From NCBI GenBank assembly GCA_963721335.1, contig CAVRIV010000001.1, positions 62,001 to 126,000 of the forward strand: a stretch of DNA of 64,000 bases. The letters are read 5' to 3'. The DNA comes from CAVXDY01 sp963721335 (lineage in GTDB: Bacteria > Actinomycetota > Thermoleophilia > Miltoncostaeales > Miltoncostaeaceae). Positions 25,391 to 34,905 of this stretch are shown here, piece after piece. The notes under the pieces are model-generated. The model was not told the DNA's origin. It searched no databases and worked only from the letters and a program-made list of their open reading frames with translations. Positions within the stretch are counted from its first letter, which is position 1. Each line of letters opens with the position of its first letter. Made by a program: the position numbers and the translations under genes.

Positions 25391-26341
25391 TTACCTGGCC
25401 GGAGCGCTCCCGGCCAGCGTGCTGAGCGGAGGACGCCGCACCAGCTCCCCGCCGGCCTCCTCCAGGACGAAGCCGTCGTCGCGGCGAGCGGGCCGGACGT
25501 AGGGAGTGGCCGTGGTCAGGCGCACCGGCGCCCGTCCCTCCTCCGCGAGACGGTCCAGCACGGCCTGGGCGATCTCGTGACCCATCCGCCCGAGGGCGAC
25601 GGTGGACTGGTGGCGGTGGTTGCGCCGTCCGAGGTCCACCTGCGCGAGCGCGGCGAGGCCGAGGCGGCGCCAGAGGTCCACCAGGAGACCGACCTCCACG
25701 GCGTAGCCGGTGAAGAACGGGGTCCGCCGCAGGATCTCCGTCCGGCCCGCGGCGTCGCCGGCGAGCGGCTGCACGAACCCCGCCAGCTCGGGGTAGAAGA
25801 GGTTGATCAACGGACGGGCGCAGATCTCCGTGACCCGCCCGCCATCGTCCTGGCGTCCGTGGAGGTCGCGGCGGTAGAACGCCTTGACGTAGTCGATCTC
25901 GGGGAAGCGGAGGAGGGGTCCGAGCAGGCCGGGCACGAACGCCGCGTCGAACGGCTCGACGTCGGCGTCCAGCCACACCACCAGATCTCCGCTCACCACC
26001 GCGAGGCTCTTCCAGAGCGCCTCCCCCTTGCCCGGCTCGGCACGGAGGCCCGGCAGGACGTCGTGCGCCCGGACGACCTCCGCGCCGGCGTCCGCGGCCA
26101 CGCGCGCGGTGGCGTCGCGGCTGCCCGAGTCGATGACCACGATCTGGTCCACCAGCCCGCGGGGCCCCATCCACGCGGCGCGCACCGCCTCGACGATCGC
26201 CCCCACGGTGCCGGCGACGTCGCGGGCCGGGAGGGCGACCGACACGCGGATGCCCTGGGAGCGTTTCCGGGCGATGAGGTCGGCCGGGTCGAAGCCCGCC
26301 CCGGCGAAGGTCCGCCGGCGCAGCCACTCCTCGCGGGTCAT
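25391..26341 (-). CDS. gpgS: Glucosyl-3-phosphoglycerate synthase (GT81)
   Basis: 316 residues from ATG 26341. Makes glucosyl-3-phosphoglycerate, precursor of glucosylglycerate or methylglucose polysaccharides. GT-A fold features: RVSVALPARDVAGTVGAIV, IVVIDSGSRDATARVAADA, the Gly/Lys block AEPGKGEALWKSLAV, the metal motif WLDADVEPFD, YVKAFYRRDLHG, and a C-terminal NHRHQSTVALGRMG, all matching GpgS. It is the last gene of the run sigma factor, anti-sigma-like protein, gpgS. The frame is open upstream to 26404 but has no start codon there. Confidence 0.9.
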   Translation of the reverse strand: MTREEWLRRRTFAGAGFDPADLIARKRSQGIRVSVALPARDVAGTVGAIVEAVRAAWMGPRGLVDQIVVIDSGSRDATARVAADAGAEVVRAHDVLPGLRAEPGKGEALWKSLAVVSGDLVVWLDADVEPFDAAFVPGLLGPLLRFPEIDYVKAFYRRDLHGRQDDGGRVTEICARPLINLFYPELAGFVQPLAGDAAGRTEILRRTPFFTGYAVEVGLLVDLWRRLGLAALAQVDLGRRNHRHQSTVALGRMGHEIAQAVLDRLAEEGRAPVRLTTATPYVRPARRDDGFVLEEAGGELVRRPPLSTLAGSAPAR

Positions 26342-26406
26342 CTCCTCCGGCCGCGTCCCCGGGGGTGTGTCGAGGACGGCGGCCGGCGAGTGATCGCTCT
26401 CGAGGA

Positions 26407-26640
26407 CTACGGCGTCCCCTCGCCGCCGACGAGGGCGCGGAGGCTCGCGTGATCCTCCCGGCAGGCCGGGCAGCCGACCAGGTGCGCCTGCATCCCGGGG
26501 ATGGCCGCGTCCGCGTCGCGGCCGGCCAGCTCGAGGTCGACGTAGTGGTCGAGCTTCTCGAAGCACTCCTCGCAGCCGATCTCCGGCCGGCCGGGCCCGA
26601 GGAGCGCCAGCAGCGCCTGAGTGAGGTCCGGTCGCTCCAT
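26407..26640 (-). CDS. Zinc-finger anti-sigma-like protein
   Basis: Seventy-seven residues with the zinc-binding anti-sigma (ZAS) signature His-x3-Cys-x2-Cys in AHLVGCPACRED, and the usual upstream CEECFEKLDHYVDLELAG. It has no membrane helix, so it is probably a soluble redox-sensing anti-sigma factor for the sigma factor encoded immediately upstream. ATG 26640 overlaps the sigma gene stop by one base, consistent with stoichiometric production. Confidence 0.88.
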   Translation of the reverse strand: MERPDLTQALLALLGPGRPEIGCEECFEKLDHYVDLELAGRDADAAIPGMQAHLVGCPACREDHASLRALVGGEGTP

Positions 26641-27338
26641 CAGTGGCTCCTCTCCAACCAGTCGGGGGTCACACCGGATGCCGCAAGGCGGGCGCGCAGC
26701 TTGCGGCGCGCGTCGTGCAGCGTCTTGTAGAGCGCCCCGCGGGTGCTGCCGAGGCGCTCGGCGAGAACGTCGATCGGCACTCCGTTCAGGGCGAGCGCGA
26801 CGAGCACCTCCCGCTGGTGCGGGGTCAGGGTCTCGCGGATGGCCTGCTGAAGGACCTCGAAGAGCTGTGCCTGCTCGGCGTCCTGGTGCGGCGTGGGCCC
26901 GGCGGTCGAGAAGAGCGCCCACGCCTCGGGCTCCAGGGGCACCTCCCGCCCCTGCCACGCCCGCCGGCGCAGCTTCACGGCGGCCTCCAGGAGGGCGAAC
27001 TTGTAGGCCCAGGTCGTGAAGCGGCTGTCGCCGCGGAAGTCGTCGAGCCGCCGGAGCACGCTCATCAGCGCGTCGTCGGCGGCCTCCATGGCGATGTCGG
27101 GGAGCTCGTCGCCGCGCAGGTGCGGGAGCGTGGGGCGACGGCGGGCCACCTCGAACCGGGCGGCGCCGAGGAGAAGGGCGTGCAGGCGCGCCACGGCCCC
27201 GTCGTAGACGGCGCCCTGCGCGCGGAGCCCCCGGAGCCATTCGCGCGAGTCGGGGTCGAGGTGCGCGGTGCTCGGAGCCGGTCTCACGGCGCGCGAGTGT
27301 ACGGCGGCGGGTGCGACTCCGGGGTTGGCGGTTCGCAT
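26640..27338 (-). CDS. ECF-type RNA polymerase sigma factor
   Basis: 232 residues. Region 2 spans DALMSVLRRLDDFRGDSRF followed by TTWAYKFALLEAAVKLRRR, and region 4 has LTPHQREVLVALALNGVPID with helix-turn-helix LAERLGSTRGALYKTLHDAR. A 60-residue N-terminal extension precedes region 2. It is coupled to a zinc-finger anti-sigma gene. Targets are unknown; gpgS downstream may be in the same transcript. Confidence 0.9.
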   Translation of the reverse strand: MRTANPGVAPAAVHSRAVRPAPSTAHLDPDSREWLRGLRAQGAVYDGAVARLHALLLGAARFEVARRRPTLPHLRGDELPDIAMEAADDALMSVLRRLDDFRGDSRFTTWAYKFALLEAAVKLRRRAWQGREVPLEPEAWALFSTAGPTPHQDAEQAQLFEVLQQAIRETLTPHQREVLVALALNGVPIDVLAERLGSTRGALYKTLHDARRKLRARLAASGVTPDWLERSH

Positions 27339-27428
27339 GACCGGTTGGTGTCGGCCGGAGCGGGTTCCTTACCGACCCTCCCTGGAGATGCCATCGCCGT
27401 GACCCTCGTCGTACGCCCCGCCCGGGGC

Positions 27429-28086
27429 TCAGGCCGTCTCGACGTCGTCCCGGTAGAGCTCGTAGGCGGCGGAGTACTCCATCACCCGGGCGACCTCGTC
27501 GATGAGGTCGTCCGGGTAGCCGGCGCGGCGCAGCAGGTGGAAGCCCATCTCCATGCCCGAGGTGATGCCGCCGGCGGTGACGATGCGGCCCGCGTCCACG
27601 ACCCGGGCGCGGCTGATGCGGCACGCCGGCGCGATGTCGGCGAGACGGTCGATCGGCACCTTGCCGCTCGGGCCCGACTCCACTCGGTCGGGCTCCTTGC
27701 GGTTGGTGGCGGGCAGGCCGTCGAGCAGGCCCATCACCCCGTAGATCCACGAGCCGGTGCAGACGCTGGTCAGCAGCGTCGTCTCCGGGCAGCTCGCGGA
27801 TGAACTCGTGGAGCCGGCCGTTGTGCATCTCCTGGCGCGTGCCGAAGCCGCCGGGGATCAGGAACGCGTCCATGGCCGGGCGGTCGGTGAAGCTGTAGTT
27901 GGGAAGCACGGTGAAGCCGGCCTGGGCCTGCACCGGACGCCCCGAGTCGGCGATGAGGAAGGCCTCGAGCTCGGGATCGAAGCGCCGGGCCACGGAGAAG
28001 ACCCCGTGGGGCGCGGCGAAGTCGACGATCTCGGCGTCCTTGAAGACGTAGATGCCGAGCCGGAACCCGGCGATGCGCTCGCTCAT
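27429..28086 (-). CDS. DJ-1/PfpI family protein, one frameshift
   Basis: About 219 residues of the ThiJ/PfpI superfamily (isonitrile-hydratase-like subgroup). N-terminal FRLGIYVFKDAEIVDFAAPH and AMDAFLIPGGFGTRQE; then, after a one-base shift near 27792, the nucleophile elbow LLTSVCTGSWIYGVMGLL with the reactive Cys, followed by ADIAPACRISRARVVDAGRI and the ending EYSAAYELYRDDVETA. The shift is an extra G beside a CGAG. ATG 28086 overlaps the TetR stop, so it is co-expressed with that regulator and is a likely target of it. The reaction is unknown. Confidence 0.82.
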
Positions 28087-28689
28087 CAGCTCTCCTCGAT
28101 CGTGGGTGTGGTGAGGATCCGGGCGGCCGCGGCGCGCGCCCGAGCCGCCGGAGCCGCGTCCTTCTCGATCAGGGCCGACACGATCGCCCCCTGGACCAGG
28201 AGCAGCAGCGCCGCGGCGTCGCCGGCGGGGTCGGCGGCCCCGGCATCGCGCAGGATGTCCTCGAGGTCGGCGCCCAGCAGGCGCTCGTGATCCTCCACCG
28301 CGGCGCGCGCCGGATGATCGGGGTCGGCGATCTCGGCGGCGGCGTTGATGAAGGCGCAGCCGCGGAAGTCGTCCGAGGCGAACCACTCGCCGAGCGCGTC
28401 GAAGACGGCCAGCGGCCGGTCGGCGGGCCGCGGGGCCAGGCGCTCGACGGCGCGACCTCAGCCAGTCGCGCCAGCGGCCGTCCCGCCGGCGCAGGAACGC
28501 CACCACCAGCTCGTCCTTGGAGCGGAAGTGGCGATAGAGGGTCGCCTTCGCCACGCCGGCCTCGGCGACCACGCGATCGACGCCCACGGCCCCGATCCCC
28601 TGCCCGTAGAAGGCGGCCGACGCGGCGTCGAGGATGCGCTCGCGCGCAGCGGGTTGGGAGGTGGCCGGGGCGATGGCAGGAGTAAACAG
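28086..28689 (-). CDS. TetR-family transcriptional regulator, one frameshift, start uncertain
   Basis: About 200 residues. N-terminal TetR helix-turn-helix: ARERILDAASAAFYGQGIGA, VDRVVAEAGVAKATLYRHFR, SKDELVVAFLRRRDG. After a one-base shift near 28450 the ligand domain continues (GEWFASDDFRGCAFINAA, EDHERLLGADLEDILRDAG). No ATG, GTG or TTG lies close before the DNA-binding domain; CTG 28689 or a distant TTG 28794 are the options. A perfect 14-bp palindrome lies right at the 5' end, a probable autoregulatory operator. Its stop overlaps the DJ-1/PfpI ATG. Confidence 0.82.
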
Positions 28690-28699
28690 ACCGGTCTGT
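28686..28699. promoter_or_regulatory. Palindromic TetR-type operator
   Basis: ACAGACCGGTCTGT is a perfect 14-bp palindrome at the start of the TetR gene and about 125 bases before a divergent membrane-protein gene. Symmetric sites of this size with ACAGAC/GTCTGT arms are typical TetR-family operators. It is probably bound by the adjacent regulator. Confidence 0.7.
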
Positions 28700-28823
28700 C
28701 TTGTTTCAACCGGTCGCCGGGTCTTTGGGCGGACTGAACGCCGGCGCTGGAACGCCTCCTGGGGGGTCTGACGGGCCGTCCATGGCCCTTTCAACCAGCG
28801 CCGGCTGCAGTAGCGTCGGCGGA

Positions 28824-29570
28824 ATGTCCTGGTGGGACCGCAACCTGGTCGAGCCCGAGAAGCTTCCCCTGCTTCTCCTGATGGCCGCGTTCATCATCAC
28901 GTTCCTCGTCACCAGGGTGGTCACCCGGGCGATCCGGGCGGGCAGGGGTCCGTTCCGCGACGTCGAGAGCGGGGACGTCCACCTGCACCACTCCACGCCC
29001 GGGATCATCCTGCTCACGATCGGCGCCGTCGCCGCCGTGGGGGTACCGGGCGACGGCCCCTGGCGGAGCCTCGCCGCGATCGTGATCGGGATCGGCGCAT
29101 CGCTGGTGTTCGACGAGTTCGCGATGCTGCTCCACCTCCAGGACGACTACTGGCAGGCCCAGGGCCGTCAGTCGGTGCAGGCGGTGGGCCTGGTCGCCGC
29201 CTGCCTCGCGTTCTGGGCGATCGGCTTCGCCCCCTTCGGAGTGAACGACATGGGGGGGCAGGAGCTCAGCGTGCGCTATGGGGTGCTCGGCGCCGTTGCG
29301 CTCACGGCGATCGCGGTCGTGGTGTGCGCGCTGAAGGGGAAGTACCGGCTCGCGCTGGTGGCGGTGTTCCTGTGGCCGGTCGCCGCGATCGGGGCGCTGC
29401 GCCTGGCGCGCCCGGGATCGTGGTGGGATCGCCGGCGCTACGCCGGCTCGCCCGGCACACGGGCGCGCGCACAGGCTCGCGCGGCCGCGTTCGACGACCG
29501 CTGGCACCCGATCTGGAGCCGCCTCGGGGACATCGTCGCCGGGGCTCCCGACCCCTCGGGACCGCAGTAG
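28824..29570 (+). CDS. Conserved integral membrane protein (248 aa)
   Basis: Starts MSWWDRNLVEPEKLPLLLLM. About six hydrophobic helices are visible: AAFIITFLVTRVV, IILLTIGAVAAVGV, LAAIVIGIGASLVF, AVGLVAACLAFWAIGF, VLGAVALTAIAVVVCAL and LALVAVFLWPVAAIGAL. A His-containing loop DVHLHHSTPGI lies just before helix 2, and DEFAMLLHLQDDYW after helix 3; these acidic/His loops could bind metal. A basic C-terminal tail follows. It resembles a conserved actinobacterial membrane family of unknown function. It is divergent from the TetR gene across the palindromic operator, so it may be regulated by it. Confidence 0.75.
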   Translation: MSWWDRNLVEPEKLPLLLLMAAFIITFLVTRVVTRAIRAGRGPFRDVESGDVHLHHSTPGIILLTIGAVAAVGVPGDGPWRSLAAIVIGIGASLVFDEFAMLLHLQDDYWQAQGRQSVQAVGLVAACLAFWAIGFAPFGVNDMGGQELSVRYGVLGAVALTAIAVVVCALKGKYRLALVAVFLWPVAAIGALRLARPGSWWDRRRYAGSPGTRARAQARAAAFDDRWHPIWSRLGDIVAGAPDPSGPQ

Positions 29571-29632
29571 CCGCAGCGTTTCATCGCCGCATGGACGGGT
29601 ACGCCCTGTGGTGAACCCATCTGGGAGGTTTC

Positions 29633-29929
29633 ATGATGCTCGCGCTCACGCACGATGCCACGACCGCGATCCGGGACCTGATCTCGTCGGCGCCGCTGCC
29701 CGACGGCGGGGGCCTTCGCATCGCCACGACCCGCCACGACGACGGCCGCGCCGGCCTCGCGCTCGCGCTGGTCGAGCAACCGGGCGACGAGGACCAGGTG
29801 GTCGAGGCGGACGAGGCGCGCGTCTTCCTCGAGCCGGCGGCCGCCGCGGCGCTGGAGGACAAGACGCTCGACGTCCAGACGGCGGGTGCCGAGGGCGTGT
29901 CCTTCGTGATCACGGATCAGGACGTGTAA
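29633..29929 (+). CDS. HesB/IscA-like protein lacking cysteines
   Basis: Ninety-eight residues with the HesB-type fold pattern: LALTHDATTAIRDLIS, GGLRIATTRHDD, ALALVEQPGDEDQVVEADE, ARVFLEPAAAAALEDKTLDV and VSFVITDQ. True A-type iron-sulfur carriers have three conserved Cys; this protein has none, so it cannot be a classical cluster carrier. ATG 29633 follows GGGAGG. It stands alone. Cys-free homologues are found in actinobacteria; the role is unknown. Confidence 0.75.
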   Translation: MMLALTHDATTAIRDLISSAPLPDGGGLRIATTRHDDGRAGLALALVEQPGDEDQVVEADEARVFLEPAAAAALEDKTLDVQTAGAEGVSFVITDQDV

Positions 29930-30055
29930 CTCTCCCCACGCGAGATGGCTCGGAGCAGCGGATCCGTCGTAGCGTTGCGGATCTGACTGCGTACGCTGGC
30001 GACGGTCCCCTCAGGTGGAGCGTCGCCGGCGACCGAGCCGAGGGAGACGCTCGCC

Positions 30056-30934
30056 ATGGCCGTGAGGGTGAATTTCCCGCCGACGGTCGCCTTCCGGACG
30101 ACCGGCACGACGATCCGGACCGACGACCGGACCCTGCTGAAGCAAACGGACGGCGACACCGTGGACGTCCAGCAGCCGGTGCGGATGGTCTCGGTCAACA
30201 CCCCTGAGAAGTCGGGCTACGCGGGCTCACCGGCCATCTCCCAGCCGAAGCTCGACCGCTGCCGGCAGCGCCTCGAGGCGGGCCTCTTCCCCATCCCCGA
30301 CGCCCTCTCCGAGTACCTGGCGGCCAAGCTCACCCCCGACGCCGCGAAGCGGCACATCGACGCGGCCAACCAGGCCGGCGCCGAGCTGGAGGCCGCGCTC
30401 GAGGTGCGCCTGTCGTTGCCCGGCGGCAAGCGGCGGAAGCTGGCCGTCATGCCGACCGGCGCCTACCTCGATGAGAACGCGCGCCTGCTCGCCTACCTGG
30501 CGCCCTGGTACACGAAGGCCGAGCTCCCCCCGAGGGACGATCCGCGCCGGGAGACCTTCAACCTGCAGCAGGTGCGCAACGGCTGGGGCGCGTTCTTCCC
30601 CATCTATCCCTCACTGCCCGGCAACGACGACATGAACCGAGCGATCGAGGCGGCGCGGATCGCCTGGGAGACACCCCTCGGCGCCCGCGCCGAGTTCGGC
30701 GAGGATCTCCTCCTGGCCTACGAGTACCGGGCCTGCGTCAAGCTGGCCGCCGATCCGACGGACCCGGACCCCGCGGAGCTGACGGAGGCCGCCTTCCGGC
30801 GGCACTGCGTGGACCTGCGCGACCTCACCCTGCGGGGTCGCTTCGACTGGTCGGACGTGCCCGGGTGGGCGCGGCTCTGGATCTGGGAGGAGGACCTCGA
30901 GCAGGCGCGCATCGATCTCGGGCTCGACGGATGA
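30056..30934 (+). CDS. Thermonuclease-like (SNase fold) protein
   Basis: 292 residues. The first half resembles the staphylococcal-nuclease OB fold: TVDVQQPVRMVSVNTPEKSG matches the R-L-x-G-V-D-T-P-E block, and later NARLLAYLAPWY matches the G-R-x-L-A-x-V segment. The middle and C-terminal parts (NLQQVRNGWGAFFPIYPSLP, LLLAYEYRACVKLAAD, WSDVPGWARLWIWEEDLEQA) are not recognised. No signal peptide is seen, unlike secreted nucleases. Whether the catalytic Arg and Glu are complete is uncertain, so nuclease activity is only a suggestion. Confidence 0.6.
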   Translation: MAVRVNFPPTVAFRTTGTTIRTDDRTLLKQTDGDTVDVQQPVRMVSVNTPEKSGYAGSPAISQPKLDRCRQRLEAGLFPIPDALSEYLAAKLTPDAAKRHIDAANQAGAELEAALEVRLSLPGGKRRKLAVMPTGAYLDENARLLAYLAPWYTKAELPPRDDPRRETFNLQQVRNGWGAFFPIYPSLPGNDDMNRAIEAARIAWETPLGARAEFGEDLLLAYEYRACVKLAADPTDPDPAELTEAAFRRHCVDLRDLTLRGRFDWSDVPGWARLWIWEEDLEQARIDLGLDG

Positions 30935-30963
30935 GCGGCGCGCCCGAGTGACTCCCCCAATGC

Positions 30964-32044
<1,081 letters not shown>

Positions 32045-32115
32045 CGCCGACCTCCTCCAATCGCTGCCCGGACGCCGATCCTACCGGGGTCGGGCCGCCC
32101 GGGCCGGGCGTCGAA

Positions 32116-32964
32116 TCAGAAGAGCTCGGGGACGAAGGTCTGGTCGGTGAGCGGCGGGCGGACGTAGCCCGCGTCCGCCTGGCGCGGGGGCAGGGTGATC
32201 GGGTCCGGCGTGGTGTCCTCGTAGGGGATCAGGGAGAGCAGGTGCGAGATGCAGTTGAGCCGCGCCCTGCGCTTGTCGTCGGCGTTCACCACGTACCAGG
32301 GCGCCTGCTTGATGTCGGTGTGGATGAACATCTCGTCCTTCGCGCGCGAGTAGTCAACCCACTTCTCGCGCGACTTGAGGTCCATCGGGCTCAGCTTCCA
32401 CCGTCGCATGGGGTCGGTGGCCCGGGCCTGGAAGCGCCGCTCCTGCTCGTCGTCGCTCACCGAGAACCAGTACTTGACGAGGATGGCGCCCGAGCGCACC
32501 AGCATCCGCTCGAACTCCGGGCAGGAACGCATGAACTCCTGGTACTCCTGCTCGTTGCAGAAGCCCATCACCCGCTCCACGCCGGCGCGGTTGTACCAGG
32601 AGCGGTCGAACAGGACCATCTCGCCGCCGGCGGGAAGGTGCGCGGCGTAGCGCTGGAAGTACCACTGGGTCTTCTCGCGCTCGGTGGGCGTGCCGAGCGC
32701 CACGACGCGGCAGACGCGGGGGTTGAGACGCTCGACGATGCGCCGGATGACCCCGCCCTTGCCGGCGGCGTCGCGGCCCTCGAAGACCACCACCACCTTC
32801 AGCCCGCGGGCCTTGATGTACTCCTGCATCAGCACCAGCTCGCGCTGGAGGCGCGCCAGCTCCGCAGCGAACACCTTCGCGGGAAGCTTGGGCGGGCGGC
32901 CCGCCCCGTCGCCGCTCGCCGGTGCCTTGGCGGCGCGCTTGGACTTCGCGTCGGTCTTGCCCAT
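32116..32964 (-). CDS. ppk2: Polyphosphate kinase 2 family protein
   Basis: 282 residues. Uses polyphosphate to phosphorylate nucleotides. Walker A VVFEGRDAAGKGGVIRRI, the lid/Walker B region VLFDRSWYNRAGVERVMGF, and YWFSVSDDEQERRFQARATD with RWKLSPMDLKSREKWVDYSR are all diagnostic of PPK2. A Lys/Ala-rich N-terminal 25 residues is probably disordered. The C-terminal NADDKRRARLNCISHLLSLI is conserved. ATG 32964 follows a purine-rich leader. The gene stands alone between the aldolase and a divergent ccdA. Confidence 0.93.
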   Translation of the reverse strand: MGKTDAKSKRAAKAPASGDGAGRPPKLPAKVFAAELARLQRELVLMQEYIKARGLKVVVVFEGRDAAGKGGVIRRIVERLNPRVCRVVALGTPTEREKTQWYFQRYAAHLPAGGEMVLFDRSWYNRAGVERVMGFCNEQEYQEFMRSCPEFERMLVRSGAILVKYWFSVSDDEQERRFQARATDPMRRWKLSPMDLKSREKWVDYSRAKDEMFIHTDIKQAPWYVVNADDKRRARLNCISHLLSLIPYEDTTPDPITLPPRQADAGYVRPPLTDQTFVPELF

Positions 32965-33068
32965 GGACCCCCTCCCCGGTGGGAAGGATCACTCTCGCGC
33001 CATCCGCCCGGGCAGGCAAGCGCCGGGTGCTGACAGACGGGCCGCGCGGTCGGGATACCATCGCGTCG

Positions 33069-33785
33069 ATGGACGACATCTCGGCCCTCAGCTATCCGGT
33101 GGCCTTCGCGGCCGGCTTCGTCTCGTTCGCATCGCCGTGCGTGCTCGCCCTGGTACCCGGCTACCTCACGTTCATCTCCGGCGTGTCCTTCGACGAGCTC
33201 GGCTCGCGCACCCGGGACGTCATGGCGCCCACCCTCGCGTTCGTCCTGGGGTTCTCGCTGATGTTCACGGCCTACGGCGCGAGCGCCGGTCTGGTGGGCT
33301 ACTCGTTCACGCGCGACCAGGATGTGCTCAACCTGATCGCCGGGAGCCTGCTGATCGTGACGGGTATCGCGATGGTGGCGTTCCCGCGTCTGGGCGTGCT
33401 GCAGGCCGACCGGCGGCTCGCGACCGCCCGGCGGCCCACCACCCTGGTCGGGGCGGGGCTGGTGGGCGCCGCCTTCGCGGTGGGGTGGACACCGTGCATC
33501 GGCCCCATCCTCGGCAGCATCCTCACCTTCGCGGCGCCCACCGGCTCGCCCGGGCTCGGCGCCACCCTGCTGTTCACCTATTCGCTGGGGCTCGGCATCC
33601 CGTTCCTGCTGTCGGGGCTGTTCCTGACGCGCGCCATGGCCACCTTCCGCTGGCTCCGCGACCGCTGGACCTACATCAACGCCGGCGCCGCGGCGGTGTT
33701 CGTGGCGATCGGCTTCCTGGTGGCCACCGGACGCTTCGAGGTCATCACCCAGCAGCTCTCGGACGTCGGGTTCTCCGGCATCTAG
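33069..33785 (+). CDS. ccdA: CcdA-type cytochrome c biogenesis / disulfide reductant transporter
   Basis: 238 residues with about six membrane helices. It carries reducing equivalents across the membrane through two conserved Cys, seen in FASPCVLALVPGY (helix 1) and VGWTPCIGPILGS (helix 4), each with its helix-breaking Pro pair. ATG 33069 has no clear Shine-Dalgarno. No thioredoxin-like partner or ResB/ResC genes are adjacent, so the partner is elsewhere. It runs into a sugar epimerase gene 25 bases downstream. Confidence 0.92.
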   Translation: MDDISALSYPVAFAAGFVSFASPCVLALVPGYLTFISGVSFDELGSRTRDVMAPTLAFVLGFSLMFTAYGASAGLVGYSFTRDQDVLNLIAGSLLIVTGIAMVAFPRLGVLQADRRLATARRPTTLVGAGLVGAAFAVGWTPCIGPILGSILTFAAPTGSPGLGATLLFTYSLGLGIPFLLSGLFLTRAMATFRWLRDRWTYINAGAAAVFVAIGFLVATGRFEVITQQLSDVGFSGI

Positions 33786-33810
33786 TGTCCCGAGTCAGGA
33801 TGCCAGCCAG

Positions 33811-34887
33811 GTGAGGATCCTCTCGGTGGTGGGCAACCGGCCTCAGTTCGTGAAGGCCGCACCGCTCTCGCGCGCGCTGCGCCGACGGGCCGACGAGGTG
33901 CTCGTGCACAGCGGTCAGCACTACGACCCGGAGCTCGCCGACCTGTTCTTCGACGAGCTGGGGGTGCCCCGCCCGGACCACGCCCTGGAGGTGGGACCCG
34001 GGAGCCCGCTGACCCAGACGGCGGTCATGCTCCAGCGGCTCGAGCCGCTGATGGTCGCCGAGGCTCCGGACATGGTGCTGGTCTACGGGGACACCACGAC
34101 GACGCTCGCCGGCGCCCTGGCGGCGGCCAAGCTGGGCGTGCCGCTGGGCCACGTGGAGGCCGGCCTGCGCTCGTTCGACCGGACCATGCCGGAGGAGCAG
34201 AACCGCCTGGTTGCCGACCACCTCTCCCAGCTCCTCCTGTGCCCCACCGAGACCGCGGTGGACAACCTGGCCCGGGAGGGGATCACGGCGGGCGTTCACC
34301 GGGTGGGCGACGTGATGCTGGACGCCAGCCGCATGTTCGCCCCGGCTGCCGCGGCCCGGCCGGGTCCCGCGGCACTCGGGCTGCCGTCCGGGGGGTACCT
34401 GCTGGTGACGGTCCACCGGGCCGCGGCGACCGACACCACCGAGGCCCTCGCGGCGCTCGTCGCCCTGCTCGAGGCCGTCGACGAGCCGGCGGTGTTCCCC
34501 GTGCACCCGCGCACGCGCCACAAGCTGGAGGCGGCGGGCATGTGGGAGCGACTTGCGGCCCATCCTTCGCTGCGCCTGTCGCCGCCCGTGGGCTACCTCG
34601 ACTTCACGGCGCTCCTGATGGCGGCGCGCGCCGTGGTGACCGACTCCGGCGGGGTGCAGAAGGAGGCGTACTTCCACGGCGTCCCCTGCGTGACCCTCCG
34701 CGACACGACGGAGTGGGTGGAGACCGTGGAGGGCGGCTTCAACACCCTCGTGGGCATGGACGTCGCGCGGCTGCGGGCGGCTCTGGGCGACCTGTCGATG
34801 CCCGCGGAGCGCCCGCCCTTCTACGGAGACGGCGACGCCGCCGAGCGGATCGCCGACGCCGTGCTGGCCGCAGGGAGGGGTGGCTGA
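33811..34887 (+). CDS. wecB: UDP-N-acetylglucosamine 2-epimerase (non-hydrolysing)
   Basis: 358 residues. Interconverts UDP-GlcNAc-type sugars at C2. Family motifs: LSVVGNRPQFVKAAPLSRAL, LVHSGQHYDPELADLFFDEL, LVYGDTTTTLAGALAAAK, GHVEAGLRSFDRTMPEEQNR, VTDSGGVQKEAYFHGVPCV and LRDTTEWVETVEGGFN. It starts the nucleotide-sugar group that continues with a dehydrogenase, an oxidoreductase and an acetyltransferase; in that context it may act late on a diacetylated glucuronic sugar, as WbpI does in Pseudomonas. The start is GTG 33811. Confidence 0.92.
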   Translation: MRILSVVGNRPQFVKAAPLSRALRRRADEVLVHSGQHYDPELADLFFDELGVPRPDHALEVGPGSPLTQTAVMLQRLEPLMVAEAPDMVLVYGDTTTTLAGALAAAKLGVPLGHVEAGLRSFDRTMPEEQNRLVADHLSQLLLCPTETAVDNLAREGITAGVHRVGDVMLDASRMFAPAAAARPGPAALGLPSGGYLLVTVHRAAATDTTEALAALVALLEAVDEPAVFPVHPRTRHKLEAAGMWERLAAHPSLRLSPPVGYLDFTALLMAARAVVTDSGGVQKEAYFHGVPCVTLRDTTEWVETVEGGFNTLVGMDVARLRAALGDLSMPAERPPFYGDGDAAERIADAVLAAGRGG

Positions 34888-34905
34888 CCCCCGGTGTCCT
34901 CGGCA

